Shown here in pieces: positions 35,498 through 47,880 of a stretch of 64,000 nt of DNA. How positions within the stretch are numbered: the stretch's first letter is position 1; every line of letters starts with the position of its first letter. The notes beneath the pieces are model-generated. The model made no database searches and had not been told where the DNA came from. It saw only the letters and a program-made list of their open reading frames with translations. The stretch comes from Epiperipatus broadwayi (Eukaryota > Onychophora > Udeonychophora > Euonychophora > Peripatidae). Location of the stretch: NCBI GenBank assembly GCA_028023455.1, contig JAQFVV010000275.1:680001-744000 (forward strand). Reading direction: 5' to 3'. Position numbers and translations under genes: made by a program.

Positions 35498-35687
35498 AGG
35501 CTGTAGTCTCAAGAACATGCATATAAAATGCGATAGTAGGGACCTATACAGGTCTTAAACCACAAGCTTACTCTTTGGAAGAAAAGAGGGGAACCCCTTC
35601 TTTAGTTCAATCTACTTTCTATATGCTTGAGGCTACAGCCTTAATGAATATTACTTATGTAATCAATGTGCGTTTAAATAAATTTAT
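35498..35687 (+). mobile_element. Small structured retroposon-like insertion with 16-bp target duplication
   Basis: About 190 bp absent from the 3' LTR, flanked by identical AATTAAATCATATTTA direct repeats (35482-35497 and 35688-35703). The ends AAGGCTGTAGTCTCAAG (35497-35513) and CTTGAGGCTACAGCCTT (35626-35642) pair with one G-U in RNA. Inside are two possible hairpins (GGACCT..AGGTCT and AAGAGGGGAACCCCTT). An A/T-rich tail with AATAAA follows. A 15-16-bp target duplication and a one-sided tail point to LINE-assisted retroposition of a structured RNA. A MITE reading is possible but would normally have shorter duplications. The RNA family is not recognised. Confidence 0.65.
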
Positions 35688-35819
35688 AATTAAATCATAT
35701 TTATAAAGTGTAAATAAATTACCAGCATTATTTATTGAATTATTAATCATAAAATTTGATCTGTTTCACTACTTTGCAAATAGCTTTAGATCATTATAAG
35801 CATTTCATATAATTGACAT

Positions 35820-36058
35820 ATAATTCATATAATTCACTGATGAAGGCCACAAGCCAGAAACTAGTCTGGGTATATTGGATGAGTAGGCACTAGATAGGGA
35901 TTTTATGCACAAGCCTTCTGGCATCCATTGATTGCTCTTGTTGGCACAAGATGGCACTACTATATGGAGAGTTTTGCTTTGTTTTGAATTGTCTAATAAC
36001 AATTATGTGCTAGTATGAGATAGTGATCATGTGATGTTTAGTGGTTTAATAATTGACA
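35820..36058 (+). mobile_element. Insertion carrying one arm of the 49-50 kb foldback family
   Basis: Absent from the 3' LTR. Flanked by near-identical AATTGACAT direct repeats (about 35812-35820 and 36050-36058). The core (35837-35985) has AAGCCAGAAACTAGTCTGG, TGAGTAGGCACTAGAT and TTATGCACAAGCCTTCTG, shared with both arms of the foldbacks at 49.2 and 50.2 kb. The right end has ATCATGTGATGTTTAGTGG, matching the loop region of the 50.2-kb foldback in inverse. It is therefore a one-armed or monomeric member of that family. Confidence 0.72.
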
Positions 36059-36717
36059 TTATTTAGCATTCACTTATTAATGCCTTTCATATTCATTAGG
36101 GCTAGTAATTTCAATTAATCAAACAGATTTTAGATTATAATGATTAAATGGGGACTTAAGTCTGATATATGGATACATATATAATACACGTATTGTCATA
36201 CATAACTTCATATTTTACTAATTCCAAATTTAATCTAATTAAATAGAGTCTTCGTCTCTGAGGTAATATAGATTATTGGTTTGTCACATCGATCCCATTG
36301 TTGATGCCCATTTATGTGAAATAGATGTTTCAACCATGTTTATAACTATACCTAGTTTCTTTTTCCATTCTACCCTTACAGTTTATAGAACTGAATTGCA
36401 TGGTTCAAATATTAGTTTAATCCACATAAAAGCAGTTTGTATAAAAAAAGAGAATTTTTTTTTGTAGAATTAATGCTTTATTCAATACATATCATTGGCC
36501 ATTTTAATGACATAACTGATAAACTTATCAAGGTGAAAATAGGATATGTGTGTTTTGTAGTACTGGAAGCCCTATATTTTAGTACCCTAATTGGCAAAAT
36601 GTCCAGGAATAGACATCAACAATAAACTATTACTTTCTTGCAGAAATAATTTATTACAGTATTAGTGATAGTTGAGTAGATAAGTTTTATTTGTATCTTA
36701 TTTCATTAAATATCAGT

Positions 36718-38230
36718 ATGGAGGCTACTAATTTAGAGATAGGGCTTGAAGTAGGTGTCTCAGACATAAAAAATAATTCTCACAAAATTTGAAGTTTTGG
36801 ATAAGAATTTTCTAAGATTAAATAAGAATATTGAAAAATTAAATAATAATTTTGAAAGATTAGATAAAAAATTGAAGGAACAGAAAGTGGAATTGAAAGA
36901 TGAAATTAATGATAGATTTAATATATCCAATGTGAGGTTTGAAGAATTTAAGTATGATCTAAATAGAAAATTAAAAGAATCTGAGGAAAAATGTATTGCA
37001 AGATTCAGACAGTTGAAAGAAGAGGCCAAAAGGATGGAGAGTAAATTAAATTTATCTGGCTAGAATTTAGAAAAAAGATGTAAGGATTTGAATGATAAGA
37101 TCAACATGGCTCAGAAAGAATAAAAAAATAGTCAAGAGCATCCGTAAAATTGCAAAAGCAAAAGTTGATTTTAAGGTTAAAATTTATAGTGAGATAGATT
37201 GCCTTCAAGCTGAATTAAAGTATATTAAGATAAGACTAAGTACAGAGCATAGAAAATTAGTAAAAAGGTAAAATAAATCTGAGAAGAAAAGAAAAATATT
37301 GCAGAGTTTTAAAATGCAGAGCATCATAATTAATATGAAAGTTTAAGTGGTGAATAGTGAGTATTTAAAGCAAAGGGAAATGGAAACCATTGCTAAATGA
37401 CAGAAGGAGATTATACAGAACTGATTTGAAAATAATAACAGACTATTATTCAGATGATGCAAAATTATTTGAAGATATGGGATGAAAGTTTCAACAGTCT
37501 GATGACAGATATCGAAGATATCAAAAATGTTGCTTAATGGTGAGGGTCAGAAGAAAGGTAGTATGGTAGAAAATTGTAGGCACTCACCCCAGGTGATCAT
37601 GTATAAGATAATTAAAGAGAATAGATGACCTCACTTCCAGATGATCCCACTAGGCATGATAGGCTGAATGATCATTAGCAAGAGTTGAATCACAACATAG
37701 CAAAGTTAATTCAGTTGCAAATTTTCCATGAGGAATTGAATGAAAAACCACTAGAGTACTTGATTGGGCTAGAGGGATTGTTTCCTTAAATAAATTAGGT
37801 GAAACATAAAATTGGTTATTGCAGGGAATTATGTATATGCATCCATAAAGGATTAGTGGAAGTCTTTCAGTCATAAGCCCAAAACTTATAAAAATTTTAG
37901 ATGTATCCTCTTAAAGATCTTCTGGAATAAAGACAAGCAAGACAGTGTTCAATATCAGGTTAGTCAGGATAACTATGCCTCAAACAAAGGGAGCTATACC
38001 AATTTTTTTCTGGAAGAAGATGGCTGAGATGAAAATGCTGATTGTGTTTTGATTGTTGGAAAATTAAATTAGCCAGATAGTAAAAAAAAACTTCCCAAAA
38101 CTTATAGAGCAAACTATAATTACTGCAGATAGAAATTTGTTTGATGAAGTGTTTGAGGGTATTAGATGCTCTGGAGGCGAGTGAAGGACCTTTAACCAAT
38201 AACTATAAAGCCAAAAGGGAAAATAATACA
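36718..38230 (+). pseudogene. gag: E3 gag remnant
   Basis: Starts at ATG 36718 (MEATNLEIGLEV). After a shift, the stretch 36797-37063 is a strongly heptad coiled coil (LNKNIEKLNNNFERLDKKLKEQ). A capsid remnant then appears in shifting frames: ELNEKPLEYLIGLEGLF near 37.73-37.77 kb and FWNKDKQDSVQYQVSQDNY near 37.93-37.98 kb. The latter matches E1 FWNRDRQETILYQLFQEKY and E5 FWSEERQDGIMHRISQEKY. At least six stops or shifts. There is no protease signature before the 3' LTR. Confidence 0.75.
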
Positions 38231-38259
38231 TATCTGTTGCATATGATGGTAGAACAAAA

Positions 38260-38278
38260 CCAAGAGAGTAGTAAAAAA
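38260..38278 (+). other. E3 polypurine tract candidate
   Basis: CAAGAGAGTAGTAAAAAA directly precedes the 3' LTR start TGTGTAAATG. Confidence 0.55.
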
Positions 38279-40882
38279 TGTGTAAATGTTAGCCTATTAC
38301 TTTAATTTCAAATTATTGATTATTAAAATTGCCAAGTGGAGTACCTCCACCTTATTTAGAAACCCATTGTCTTTTATAAGACATAGATTAATAATTGTCC
38401 ATTTTTTTTTATCGTTAGAACGTAATGCAATACTAAACTCTTTGAAGCATCTAATTTGACTGGAAGAAAACACATACTTTTTTATTTTGATACAAATGAT
38501 GCCATATATATATATTTGAAATAATATTTTTAACGGTTTACAAACAATTACAAACAATCTTTAAATCCGCAGAAGTACTTTCGGTTACTTTCTAACCTGC
38601 CTCAACTGCCATTAGTTGAGGCAGGTTAGAAAGTAACCGAAAGTACTTCTGCGGATTTAAGGATTGTTTGTAATTGTTTGTAAACCGTTAAAAATATTAT
38701 TTCAATTATAATTACAATATTGCTTTTAATTAACGGATATTTTATTTATTTTACATATATATATATTGTAAATGTTAAATTTTGACTGATTAATAATAAA
38801 TGTCTTTTAAAACTACAGCAGCAATTTTGACATATGTTGTGTCACTATATTTCAGATTACTGATAAAAATGAGAAAACATTAATTTTAAGGATATTATTT
38901 ATTAAAGTAACAACACTCATTTGCACATTAACAGATAGCTGATATGTGTTATATTTTACATGTACCAATTTATATATATGTATGGATGTATATTTGAAAT
39001 TTAATAAACCTATTATTATAACAATTGTTTAAAGAAATCAGTGAATGAACCCCTCAAGTAAATTGTACTACAACAAGAAAAATATACATAAAAGAAATAC
39101 AACAGATATAGAAGTCTATACTATCAAAGAAATTTTTTTAGCATTCTTTGTTTTATTTTATTTATTTATTTTATTCTCAGATTGTACACATCTATAATCT
39201 CCTACCTATTCTGAAAATAGGTTTATGCAGATGCACATAAAATTGTTTATCAAGATAAACAATATAACATGAACTATTAAGAGAAACAAAGTTGACATCT
39301 ATTCTTGGGGAACATGAATATAGATTAAGATTAAATAAGAACTGCAGTATGGCTTCTTTCAAATTAAAAAAACTTATTCTTGCTTTTACCAGAGATATAT
39401 AAAGTGACTGTTCAAATTTAAGGCAAAGAAATGTATACATATACTCATATATACCAGGAATAAAATATTAACCACCATAAACAAAATAAATACCAGTGTA
39501 GTTAGATATCCTAACTCAGATATTGACATTCTCTAGCAGAAACTATTCAAAAGAAAAAGGGAAAATGCTAATACTTATTATACTAAGTTTTAGGTGTAAC
39601 ATCATGACACCATCTATTGAAGACTATTTATTTCACAGGTCTTACTGAAAACTATGTTACACGCACATTGAGATTACTAATATACATACTGTCATGTTTA
39701 TGGATAATGTAATAAATGAATAAACAAACTGATGGTAACATTAAAGAGAATTATTAACAATATTTAACATTAAAGAAGATTATACCAATATTATTTGATA
39801 TATCCATTAGAGATTAACATGTTAAAACCCACATTCTAACTGAACTCTGCATTCTAGCTATGCACATATTAATAGGAATTGGATTACATAATTACAAGTC
39901 ATATAATAACTTTTTAAGGAATTGAAATGTCTAACCATTCTTATGGAAATCATAATTGATCATGCTATGAAACAGTTTTATTTTTACATTATTATTGTCT
40001 CACTTTTTATTAGATATCCATTGGACTGTATTCAGATTTTATTACCTGACCAAGTGTAATAAACTTTGAACATCAGCTATCCAATACTATTACTTAAATA
40101 GTTGATTTTGTTTAATTTTATTATACATATGTATAGTAAAAATTATATCATGTTTGTATTTTCACATATGTATTCAATTTGAGAAAACCAACTAATTTAT
40201 TAAAATATGACTAATTATTAAATGAAATTTATCAGAATAGCTTATTTAAATCTGATATTTTCATACAGTTTTGGATAAGCTTAATTTTCTTTATTAAATC
40301 AGTATTAGCAAAATTAGGCTAAATGTACATTTTCCTCTATTTTGAAATAAGTCTATTGTCTGACATTATTCATACTATAAATAAGTATACAGTCACCATA
40401 TTTCATGTTTTATTTTGATAGATATGTTGAGTTACAATTTATTCATAAAGTGTAAATAAATTTTGACTATTATTTATTGAATTAAAAATCATAAATTTGA
40501 TATGTTTCATTTCTTATACTATGCAAGTAGAACTGGATAAATAAACCTTAAATATAATTGATATTATTTAGGACTCATTTATTAATGCTTGGCATATTCA
40601 TTAAGGTTAGTAATTTCAATTAATCAAATAGTTGTTATATTATAAAGGTTGAATGAGGGACTTAAGTCTGATACATATCTATATAATCCTTTTATTGGCA
40701 TACACAATTTTGTATTTCTCTAATTTTAAATTTAATCCAATTTAGTAGTCTTTGTCTCTGATGTTATATAGACTATTGGTTTGTCACATTGACTCTTTTG
40801 TTGATGGCCATCTATATAAAATAGATGTCCAGACACATTTATAACCATACCTTGCCTAGTTTTTTATTTATAAGTATATATT
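38279..40882 (+). repeat. E3 3' LTR
   Basis: Partner of 33439-36370. Starts TGTGTAAATGTTAGCC. Contains the palindromic insertion at about 38.51-38.76 kb that the 5' LTR lacks. The end abuts the outer end of E4 (TGTAACA at 40883-40889) with no detectable spacer. Confidence 0.8.
38516..38705. mobile_element. 190-bp almost perfect palindrome
   Basis: Two 92-base arms (38516-38607 and 38614-38705) around a 6-base loop GCCATT. I find a single mismatch (ATCTTTAAATC against GATTTAAGGAT). Arm landmarks are TTTAACGGTTTACAAACAAT, CCGCAGAAGTACTTTCGG and CTAACCTGCCTCAACT. It sits in an insertion absent from the E3 5' LTR, together with about 60 bp of A+T-rich sequence ending (TA)n. No ORF. It could be a foldback MITE; near-identity of the arms means recent origin or active homogenisation. 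Confidence 0.9.
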
Positions 40883-41564
40883 GTAACAGTATAAATATAA
40901 AGAAAAGTCTTGAATGTGGCATTAAAAGCATATTCTACCCTGCAAACAAATTTGCAAGTTGATGATTGCCATACAAAGTAGATGGTTTCTTTATAACAAT
41001 ATGAATATTACTTATCTAACCAATTACAATGACCTTATAGCCTGTAGTAAATGTGCATGTACCATGACAAAATGTTTAATTTTATATTAAAATCTTAAAA
41101 TAAGAATAAAACAATGAATTGATGAAAAACTCCAATACAGTATTCAACTTTGACAGATTTTCATAATAAAGTAGAGACATAAGTAAAATTTTGAAATCAA
41201 GACATGATAATTGATAACAATATTAACATTATATACAATATGGATACAATAACAAACATAGAAATAACAATTAAAATATCGAAGAAATAATAACAAAAAT
41301 AAATTAATATGTACATATTATTTTTTTCACTTTTAATAATTTCATTTCTGTTAACATATAAACTTTTGTAATATTATAAAATAATATTATTTTAAACTCT
41401 TTATTAGGTTTATTATTATTAATAATTATAATAATTATACATTTAAATTATTTTAATTTAGATATTAGAATGATGAAATGGAACAGAAGAATATCTCATC
41501 AAGTATTAACAATATTTAATTTTACCATGTGTGATAAAGATTATATATATATATATATATATAT

Positions 41565-44500
41565 CAAAGCAAACTTTATTAGGCAAAAAAAAGGTTACAT
41601 TCTTATCAAGTAATACATTGTATAAAACATCATATTCTAGGATACATCTTGAAACACAAAAAATATACTTTTGTTTTTTTAACCATTAGAGTCTTTTGTA
41701 GTTCACACCTTTTAGATATTTCAGTTCTTATTATGAGTTCATTTCAGTTTTCCATTTTTCAGAGGTTGTATTTGGTCTATCCATTATAAGGCTGCTTTTA
41801 TTTTAAATAGAGACCAAGTGGCAGCATAAATGTCCAGTGGTGCTAGAAGATTGTCCCTTTCCTTAAGTTTTTCTAGTTTGTTATGATATGTGTTAGGATG
41901 TCTTCTTGGATTGTTTCCTAAAGTGAAAGCAGATCTGGTACACCATAAGGTATATATACTGAAAGTTGCTGCACGTATTATAGGTATTTTATTTTCATTG
42001 AAAGCTTTTAGCATTTTTTCTATTGTGGTTTTCCTTTTCCTATAATTATTCACCATCAATTGTCTGACTTTTTCTAAGCCTTTACAGTGATATATTAAAT
42101 GTTCTTGTGTTTCTTCTTCCCGGTGACATAAAACACACATTGGATCAACATTTAGGTAAAATCTTCTGAACCGAATGAAATGTGCTGTAGGTAGTGCATT
42201 TACATTCAATTTGAGAATGAAAGTCAAATAATTTAGGTTCTAAATACCATGTTTTGTACTTTTTGAGTAATTGACTATTATTTATTCCTAGTACTGTTAG
42301 CCTATTGTTGTTTTCTTGTCTTTGAGTTAGAAAATCATGAATTTGCCAATAAGTATATTTAATTGGGTTCTTCAGTGCTATTTTATCTTTAATGTTTTTA
42401 ATACTTGTCAATAGTGTATTTATATAATTGTCCATGGGTGGGGGTCGGTCCTTTGGTGTGATTTCCTCTTTTGGTTCTATGTTTGGAAAACGTCTGAATA
42501 TTGTAATCAGTAGATTTACTGTTTTTGTGTGTGTAGAAAGTAAGTATAGCATGCAGTCTAAGGCCATTCCATTTTGTTGGTTGGTTAAGTTGCTTTAAAG
42601 AAATTGCTACTATTTTTCTGTTCCATAATAGTTTATTACAGAGTGAGTTAATTGACTTTGTAAATTGTTTTGTAAAAGTAATTATTGGCAGGTAATAAGT
42701 TATTTTGGTCATTATAAGTTGATTAAATAGTGACACTTTTTCATAGAGTGAGAGATATGATCTGGAGAGTGATGTTATGATTTTTTTTGTTTCGAACTTG
42801 AGTTTATTTTGTATATTCCTTCTCATCTGGCTCATTCCCAAGTGGAAAGGAAAACCCAGGAAATTACTGGGCTTACCTTGATAAATTTGTGTGTCTGTTT
42901 TGCCTGTGTATATTGACCATGCTACTGACTTATTGATGTTAATTTTTAATTTGAACTTTTTTGTGTATTCTTCTATTTGCTTTTTTGAATTTAGAAACAC
43001 TGTGACATCATCCATATAAGCTATGCAGGGAATGTATGTATTAGTATTTGGTATTTGAATTCCTTGAATTTTTTTATTTATTTGCTCTAGCAGTGGATTT
43101 AAATAAAAGGTAAATAGCAGTGTGCTTAGTGGAGAACCTTGCGGGATTGATTGGCTGGGATTGAATGATGATGTGGATCTACCATTGAGCATGATGTGTA
43201 TTTCTCTATTTAGAAGCAAATTGCCTATTATATATAATATTGTTTTAGGTATCTGTGTTTTTTTTAGCTGACTCAATAGTGTTTCTATTGGGACAGAGTC
43301 AAAAGCACTTTCAAAATCCAGTTGGACTACCATTGGTGCATATTTTTTCTTTTTAATAACTGAATTGATTAGCGTTTTATATATTAGTGCTGCCTGCCCT
43401 GTGGATGACCCCTTTTTTGCGTATTGATGCTGTGATATTATTGGTTCTATGTATTGTTCAATTTTATCCTTTATGACCTTTTCCAGTATTTTTATTCCCA
43501 ATGGCTCCATTGAGATTGGTCCGAGATTGGCTAGTGTGGAAATTGGTTCTTGTTTTTTCATAAATGGGGCCATTGATATTGGATATAGCCCTTGTATATT
43601 GTATAGTTTCTGTGATACTTGATTTGCAAGTTGGCATAAATATTTATTTGTGAATTGGCTGAGATGTGACAGTACAAATTGTGGGATCCCTGGTGACCCT
43701 GGATGACATGTGCTTGGGACTGAGTTTAAAACTCTTGCAAAATCTTTTATTTCAAAAGGTGTTTCCGTTTCTGGCTTGCCAAAATAATCTGCAAGTGTTT
43801 TGAAATGATTATGTTTAGTTAGCTTTTTTTTGAAGTAGTTATATATAGGGTCTAGCATATTACAAACAGCTGTCACTCTATTTTCCCATTCTAGCGCCAT
43901 GGGTACTTTGTTTGTGCATGGATAACCTAAAGACCAACGAATATATCCGCCGGTCCATGTATGTTGTTGTGTGAGACAAATTTTCTTTTTCTTTATTGCT
44001 AGATATTGTTTCAGTTTATCAACAGTTTGATTGTATAACTTTGTTAGCTTTATTATATTTGCTTGGTTATTCTTGACTGGTTTTGCCTGTATTATCCTTT
44101 TATTTATTTCCTCTGCTAATGTGATTAATTTTGAAGGGGGGGGGGTGGATTTTTGTGTAATGTGATTTATGTTAAACGAGAGTGTATTTATATATGCTAT
44201 ATATTTGGAGATCGGGTCCAGTTCAATTTGATTTAATTTGTTTAACATTATATACATTTCTGAGAAGAGAGCCTCGGGAGTACTATTTGGAAGTAGAATT
44301 CTTATTGTTTTTTGTACGTTGTTAAAAGTATTGCAGTGTGTGTCTAAATTTAGTTTCATTATTTGTGCTGCATGATCAGAAAAATTGGTGGGAGAAAGTT
44401 TTACTTCAATTGCGTGGTGTAACATGGGAGAATAAAACAGCAGATCAAACAAAGTACCGAGTCTGTTATTATAAAAAGATACTGAGTCCGGTGGAAGAAA

Positions 44501-44653
44501 CCCTTCCCCGCTCATTAGTGGTATTGTAAGTTGGTGTAACCATTTTGTGACAAACTTTTTATAGGTCATATTAAAATCTCCAGCAAGAATAGTGGGGTGG
44601 GGATTGGTAGCTAGAATTGAATTTATTGTCGAAATTATTCTGCTAATTACTAT
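41565..44653 (-). mobile_element. LINE-2 copy: 5'-truncated, inserted at (TA)n
   Basis: Minus-strand LINE lacking ORF1 and the start of the endonuclease. The 3' end (left) has AATAAAGTTTGCTTTGAT followed by (TA)n. The 5' end (right) also abuts (TA)n. The E4 5' LTR at the same position (about 51391-51411) has only (TA)n, which is the empty site. The element is therefore about 3.09 kb, inserted within the microsatellite and duplicating TA units. The coding region has two frameshifts. Confidence 0.85.
41784..44640 (-). pseudogene. LINE-2 ORF2: endonuclease C-part, RT, zinc motif
   Basis: Replicase of a non-LTR element, in three overlapping open stretches (44569-42398, 42567-42145, 42227-41784) joined by two frameshifts. 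The sequence opens inside the endonuclease (ILAGDFN at about 44575-44600, then FSDH). RT motifs follow: QLDFESAFDSV with the first catalytic Asp, SIPQGSPLSTLLF, and an intact AYMDDVTVF box at about 43002-43025. The third stretch carries CVLCHREEETQEHLIYHC, a C-x2-C-x8-H-x4-C motif of the zf-RVT type, and a closing helical region. It aligns with LINE-1 across the endonuclease. The RT motifs are intact, so the frameshifts are probably recent. Confidence 0.88.
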
Positions 44654-45780
44654 TATATATATATGCTTTGAGTTAAATATATTTAATGAATATTAAAATT
44701 TAATATTTATAACTATAGTCATTTATTAAATATTTTACATGTCTATAGTGTAAATAAGACTAAATAATTAACTAGAATAATATATGTATCTCAATTTTAT
44801 CTATCATTTAATTAATGTACATTTTTTAAAATTAATATTTGTTAAACAAAAAGGAATATTACTATTATATTTTTATATAGAACATTTTGATAAATTGTAT
44901 TGTTTCTAAAGTAAACATTAAAAAATATTACCAATTTTTTTATTTATTTAACATGAATGGTATAATATTTATCAATTGTTGTTGCATATATCTTCAGACC
45001 CACTGGTAAATCCATATCAAAGTTGATGATGTTATAATTGAATGAAACTATTATATTAGCCATTATCTTTGATTATCTAATTTGTAAACAATATTTTTTT
45101 ACATATCATTTTTGCTTCTTACTTGATTGATTAATAAAACAAACAGTAAGATATCCATTAATTATGAACTACAATTCATTTATTCCATGCTAAACTTTTC
45201 CCAAACTTAGTAGCAATTGAGAGTAGACCCTCCCTTCAATCTTATTATTTTAAAATACCATGTTTTTTGAATTCTGAGTTATTATAATATATAATTAATT
45301 TACAGTTAAGATTTTAATAAGAAAATTTGAAGATAATTTTCTTATAGTTGTCAAACAGTTTAATGTTTGATTACTCTGTTATTTTTATTCAAAAATTGTG
45401 CTGTTTTACCAATCAGGCAATCATTTAAAGAAAACTTTTTATTGATGTTCCTATGTTCTATCTAGCATTCTTTTAAAAACAACTCTTATACATAAATAAA
45501 AATACAAAGAATAATATTTTATAAATTGTAACAATAATTATTAACAACCAAGAATAAATATATTACTTTATTATCATTATTTATTATAATCACTAACAAA
45601 TAATATTAATATTAATAGTTTACATGATAAACTATTTAAATATTGATGTGTGTAAATTTTAAGTTATTTATTTATTTATCTATGATAATCCGCATACACT
45701 TGATGTATTGGCCAAGTTGATTATCCATAGTCAATGGAAATCATAACTCATTATTAATCATATTTTATATAATTTTCTTA

Positions 45781-46239
45781 AATAAAAATATAGAATTTTT
45801 ATTTGGGGTTTTTAAATACTTTTTTTTAGCCTTTATATGACTCTCCTATTTACAATTCTCTTTCATTTTGAAAAAAAAAAAAGACAACAAAAAACTGAAG
45901 ATACGCTGTTTTTGTCATGTTTTTTATCTATATGTTTTCTTATCTGATAATTTATTAATTGCACTACATTAAAAATTTTAAATTTTAAGTATTTCTAACT
46001 CTAACTTAAAATATAAAGATTAACGTTAGTAGTAAGATTTTATAATAATTTTCTAAAGAAAAACTACAACATTTTCATTTGTATATTTTAGGTAAAATAA
46101 TTTTAATATAACATAGTATTTATTAAAATGCTTCCTATGTGATCTTACATAATATTTTGCCTAATTCTAAAATGTAAACAATAAACATCTTTAGGAATTA
46201 ATACTATCTAAAAAAATGGTTTATCCAAAACAGCCTTAT
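45781..46239. other. E4 internal region between gag and 3' LTR
   Basis: A+T-rich, no ORF or domain. A pyrimidine-rich stretch on the plus strand near 45840-45870 could hold the element's polypurine tract on the minus strand. Confidence 0.4.
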
Positions 46240-47880
46240 GTTTCTGGTGAAGTTTGACATATGTACATATTTTTTAATGAGATTACTCTTAATAGAAAAT
46301 GATAAAAAAATTTATCATTATTATTATTCATTCATGGTTTTCTGCAACATTCGATTTAGAATGCCATATTGCTGCTCTTCACTTCAAAATGTTCTAAGTA
46401 AAGAGGCTTTATATTCATTAAATGTTGATATAATAAATAATGAAGCTTACTTATTCTTGGCTGCTTCATACAAGTTATTATTAGTGATGGCAATTTTTTT
46501 GATTTTCTTTAAATGTTGAAAAATAAACAGTTCTGTCATATCTCAGTAACTGTATTGAATTTTCCCAAAATTCTCTTTTAAAAGGTTTTATATTTATGAA
46601 TTTGGTCACTGGATTAGATTTTTCAGACCTATTCTCTGAAACCATATTTCTTGATTCTGCTTGTAGCTCACTACTGATAATTATAAAATGAATCTTGGTA
46701 ATATCTTCTTTTTTAGTTAATGGAAGGATCTATAACTCACTTTGATATTACTTATTCAAAATTCTCTTCTCTAACACAGCCTACCTCTGATCCATACATA
46801 GGTATACAACTTTTCACAACATTATTGTAATAAGATTGTTCTTTACTATATAATCCATTTAATTTATTTATAACTGATTTTCTATATTCTGATCTGCTTT
46901 ACTCACTTTTACAATCAACTGGCCCATTTTATTTTTTCTAAAATGTCCAATTCTTTACGTAACTCTTTATCTGGTGGTTGTGATACCATTATTAATTCCT
47001 GCACATATTTATGGCTCTATCTACTTTATTAAACTGACTATCAATCTTTACCAATTTTTCTTCAAAAGTCTATTGAGTAATTGATAAATTTTCTATTTTT
47101 GTAGTTAATTGATTCCCTATTTTATTTTTATTTTTCACTGAAGAATAAATTTTTTCATTTTCTTTAAAGTTCTTCTCTAGACATTCAACAAATTTTCTTT
47201 CAGTGTTAGCCACTTTCTGAGAATTTTAATAACTTTTCTCAATTAACTTTTAAGTATTCTTGGACCTTTTGACATTTTATTATATCTTTTCCTAACTTGA
47301 TTATTTGTCTTCTTTCATCTTTTCTTATCCATCATTACTATTTTCTTATCAACTTTCTTTAATTTTTCTCTTAATTTGAATTCGACTTCTAAATATGAAA
47401 TTTTTATATGAAACTTTGCTGAGGTCTTTTTTCTAAATCCACAATTTGTTTGTCCTCTATCACTTATACCAGTAAAATTCAATTCACACTTCTTATTATT
47501 TTCTTCTATTTTATTTTATAATTCCTCTAATTTTGAATTCAAATTCTCAAATTTAGAATCCATCTTTTCTAATTTGGAATATATATCTTTCTTCATTTTT
47601 ATGCTATTTTCTTCCCAGTTGAACTTTATCATTTCTAACTTGGAATCCATTTATATTTTTCATATCTTCTTTCATCATTTAAGTATTATCTTTCATCTTT
47701 ACATTACTTTCTTCTATTTTAAATAAGAGTTCAAACATTTTTTTCATATTCAACGGAGAGTTTGATTCTTCTGTCAATGGTACCACAGTTTCTTCTTCCC
47801 ATTTAAATAAGATTTTTTTAATGATCAATAACTTAATATAAAAAAGAGATCGAAATCCATCCACTCATCAATTATAAATT
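46240..47880 (-). pseudogene. gag: E4 gag remnant
   Basis: The N-terminus near 47864 reads into a coiled coil (KKMFELLFKIEESNVKMKD) that continues, broken by many stops, to about 46.9 kb. The capsid entry VTKFINIKPFKREFWENSIQ lies near 46.55-46.62 kb, parallel to E2 FIHIKPFKIEPRENP. SEEQQYGILNRMLQK lies near 46.35-46.39 kb, parallel to E5 SEERQDGIMHRISQEK. The end is near 46.24 kb. No zinc knuckle or protease follows. The plus-strand ORF at 46238-46519 is a shadow. Confidence 0.7.

Larger units (their letters stand above)
33439..36370 (+). repeat. E3 5' LTR
   Basis: It aligns with 38279-40882 through blocks such as AGAAGT-TATACTATCAAA, TTTCATGTTTTATTTTGATAGATAT and GGTTTGTCACAT. It starts TGTGTGAAG. 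The end is near the CCTTACA at 36374-36380 but is imprecise. It carries three insertions absent from the 3' LTR (35.03, 35.50 and 35.82 kb). Confidence 0.8.
33439..40882 (+). mobile_element. E3: LTR element with only gag recognisable
   Basis: Direct repeats of about 2.4 kb after removing insertions (33439 to about 36370, and 38279-40882) flank an internal region of only about 1.9 kb. The internal region holds a plus-strand gag remnant (36718-38230), with a purine-rich tract just before the 3' repeat. No protease, RT or integrase can be recognised, and there is no room for them. The short spacing between gag end and 3' LTR suggests the element was non-autonomous when it inserted, though a later deletion cannot be excluded. 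Confidence 0.75.
40883..45780 (-). repeat. E4 3' LTR, split by LINE-2
   Basis: Parts 40883-41564 and 44654-45780 align with 49626-52690. Shared blocks include AGTATAAAT, TATTATAAAATAATATTATTT, GATTCTGG-free A+T blocks, ATTTTTTAAAATTAATATTTGTTAA and GGCAATCATTT. The outer end is TGTAACA at 40883. Confidence 0.78.

Noticed and set aside
36276-36625. Two short plus-strand ORFs between the E3 5' LTR and gag
   Set aside because: They span the LTR end and leader, lack motifs and are not in the gag frame.
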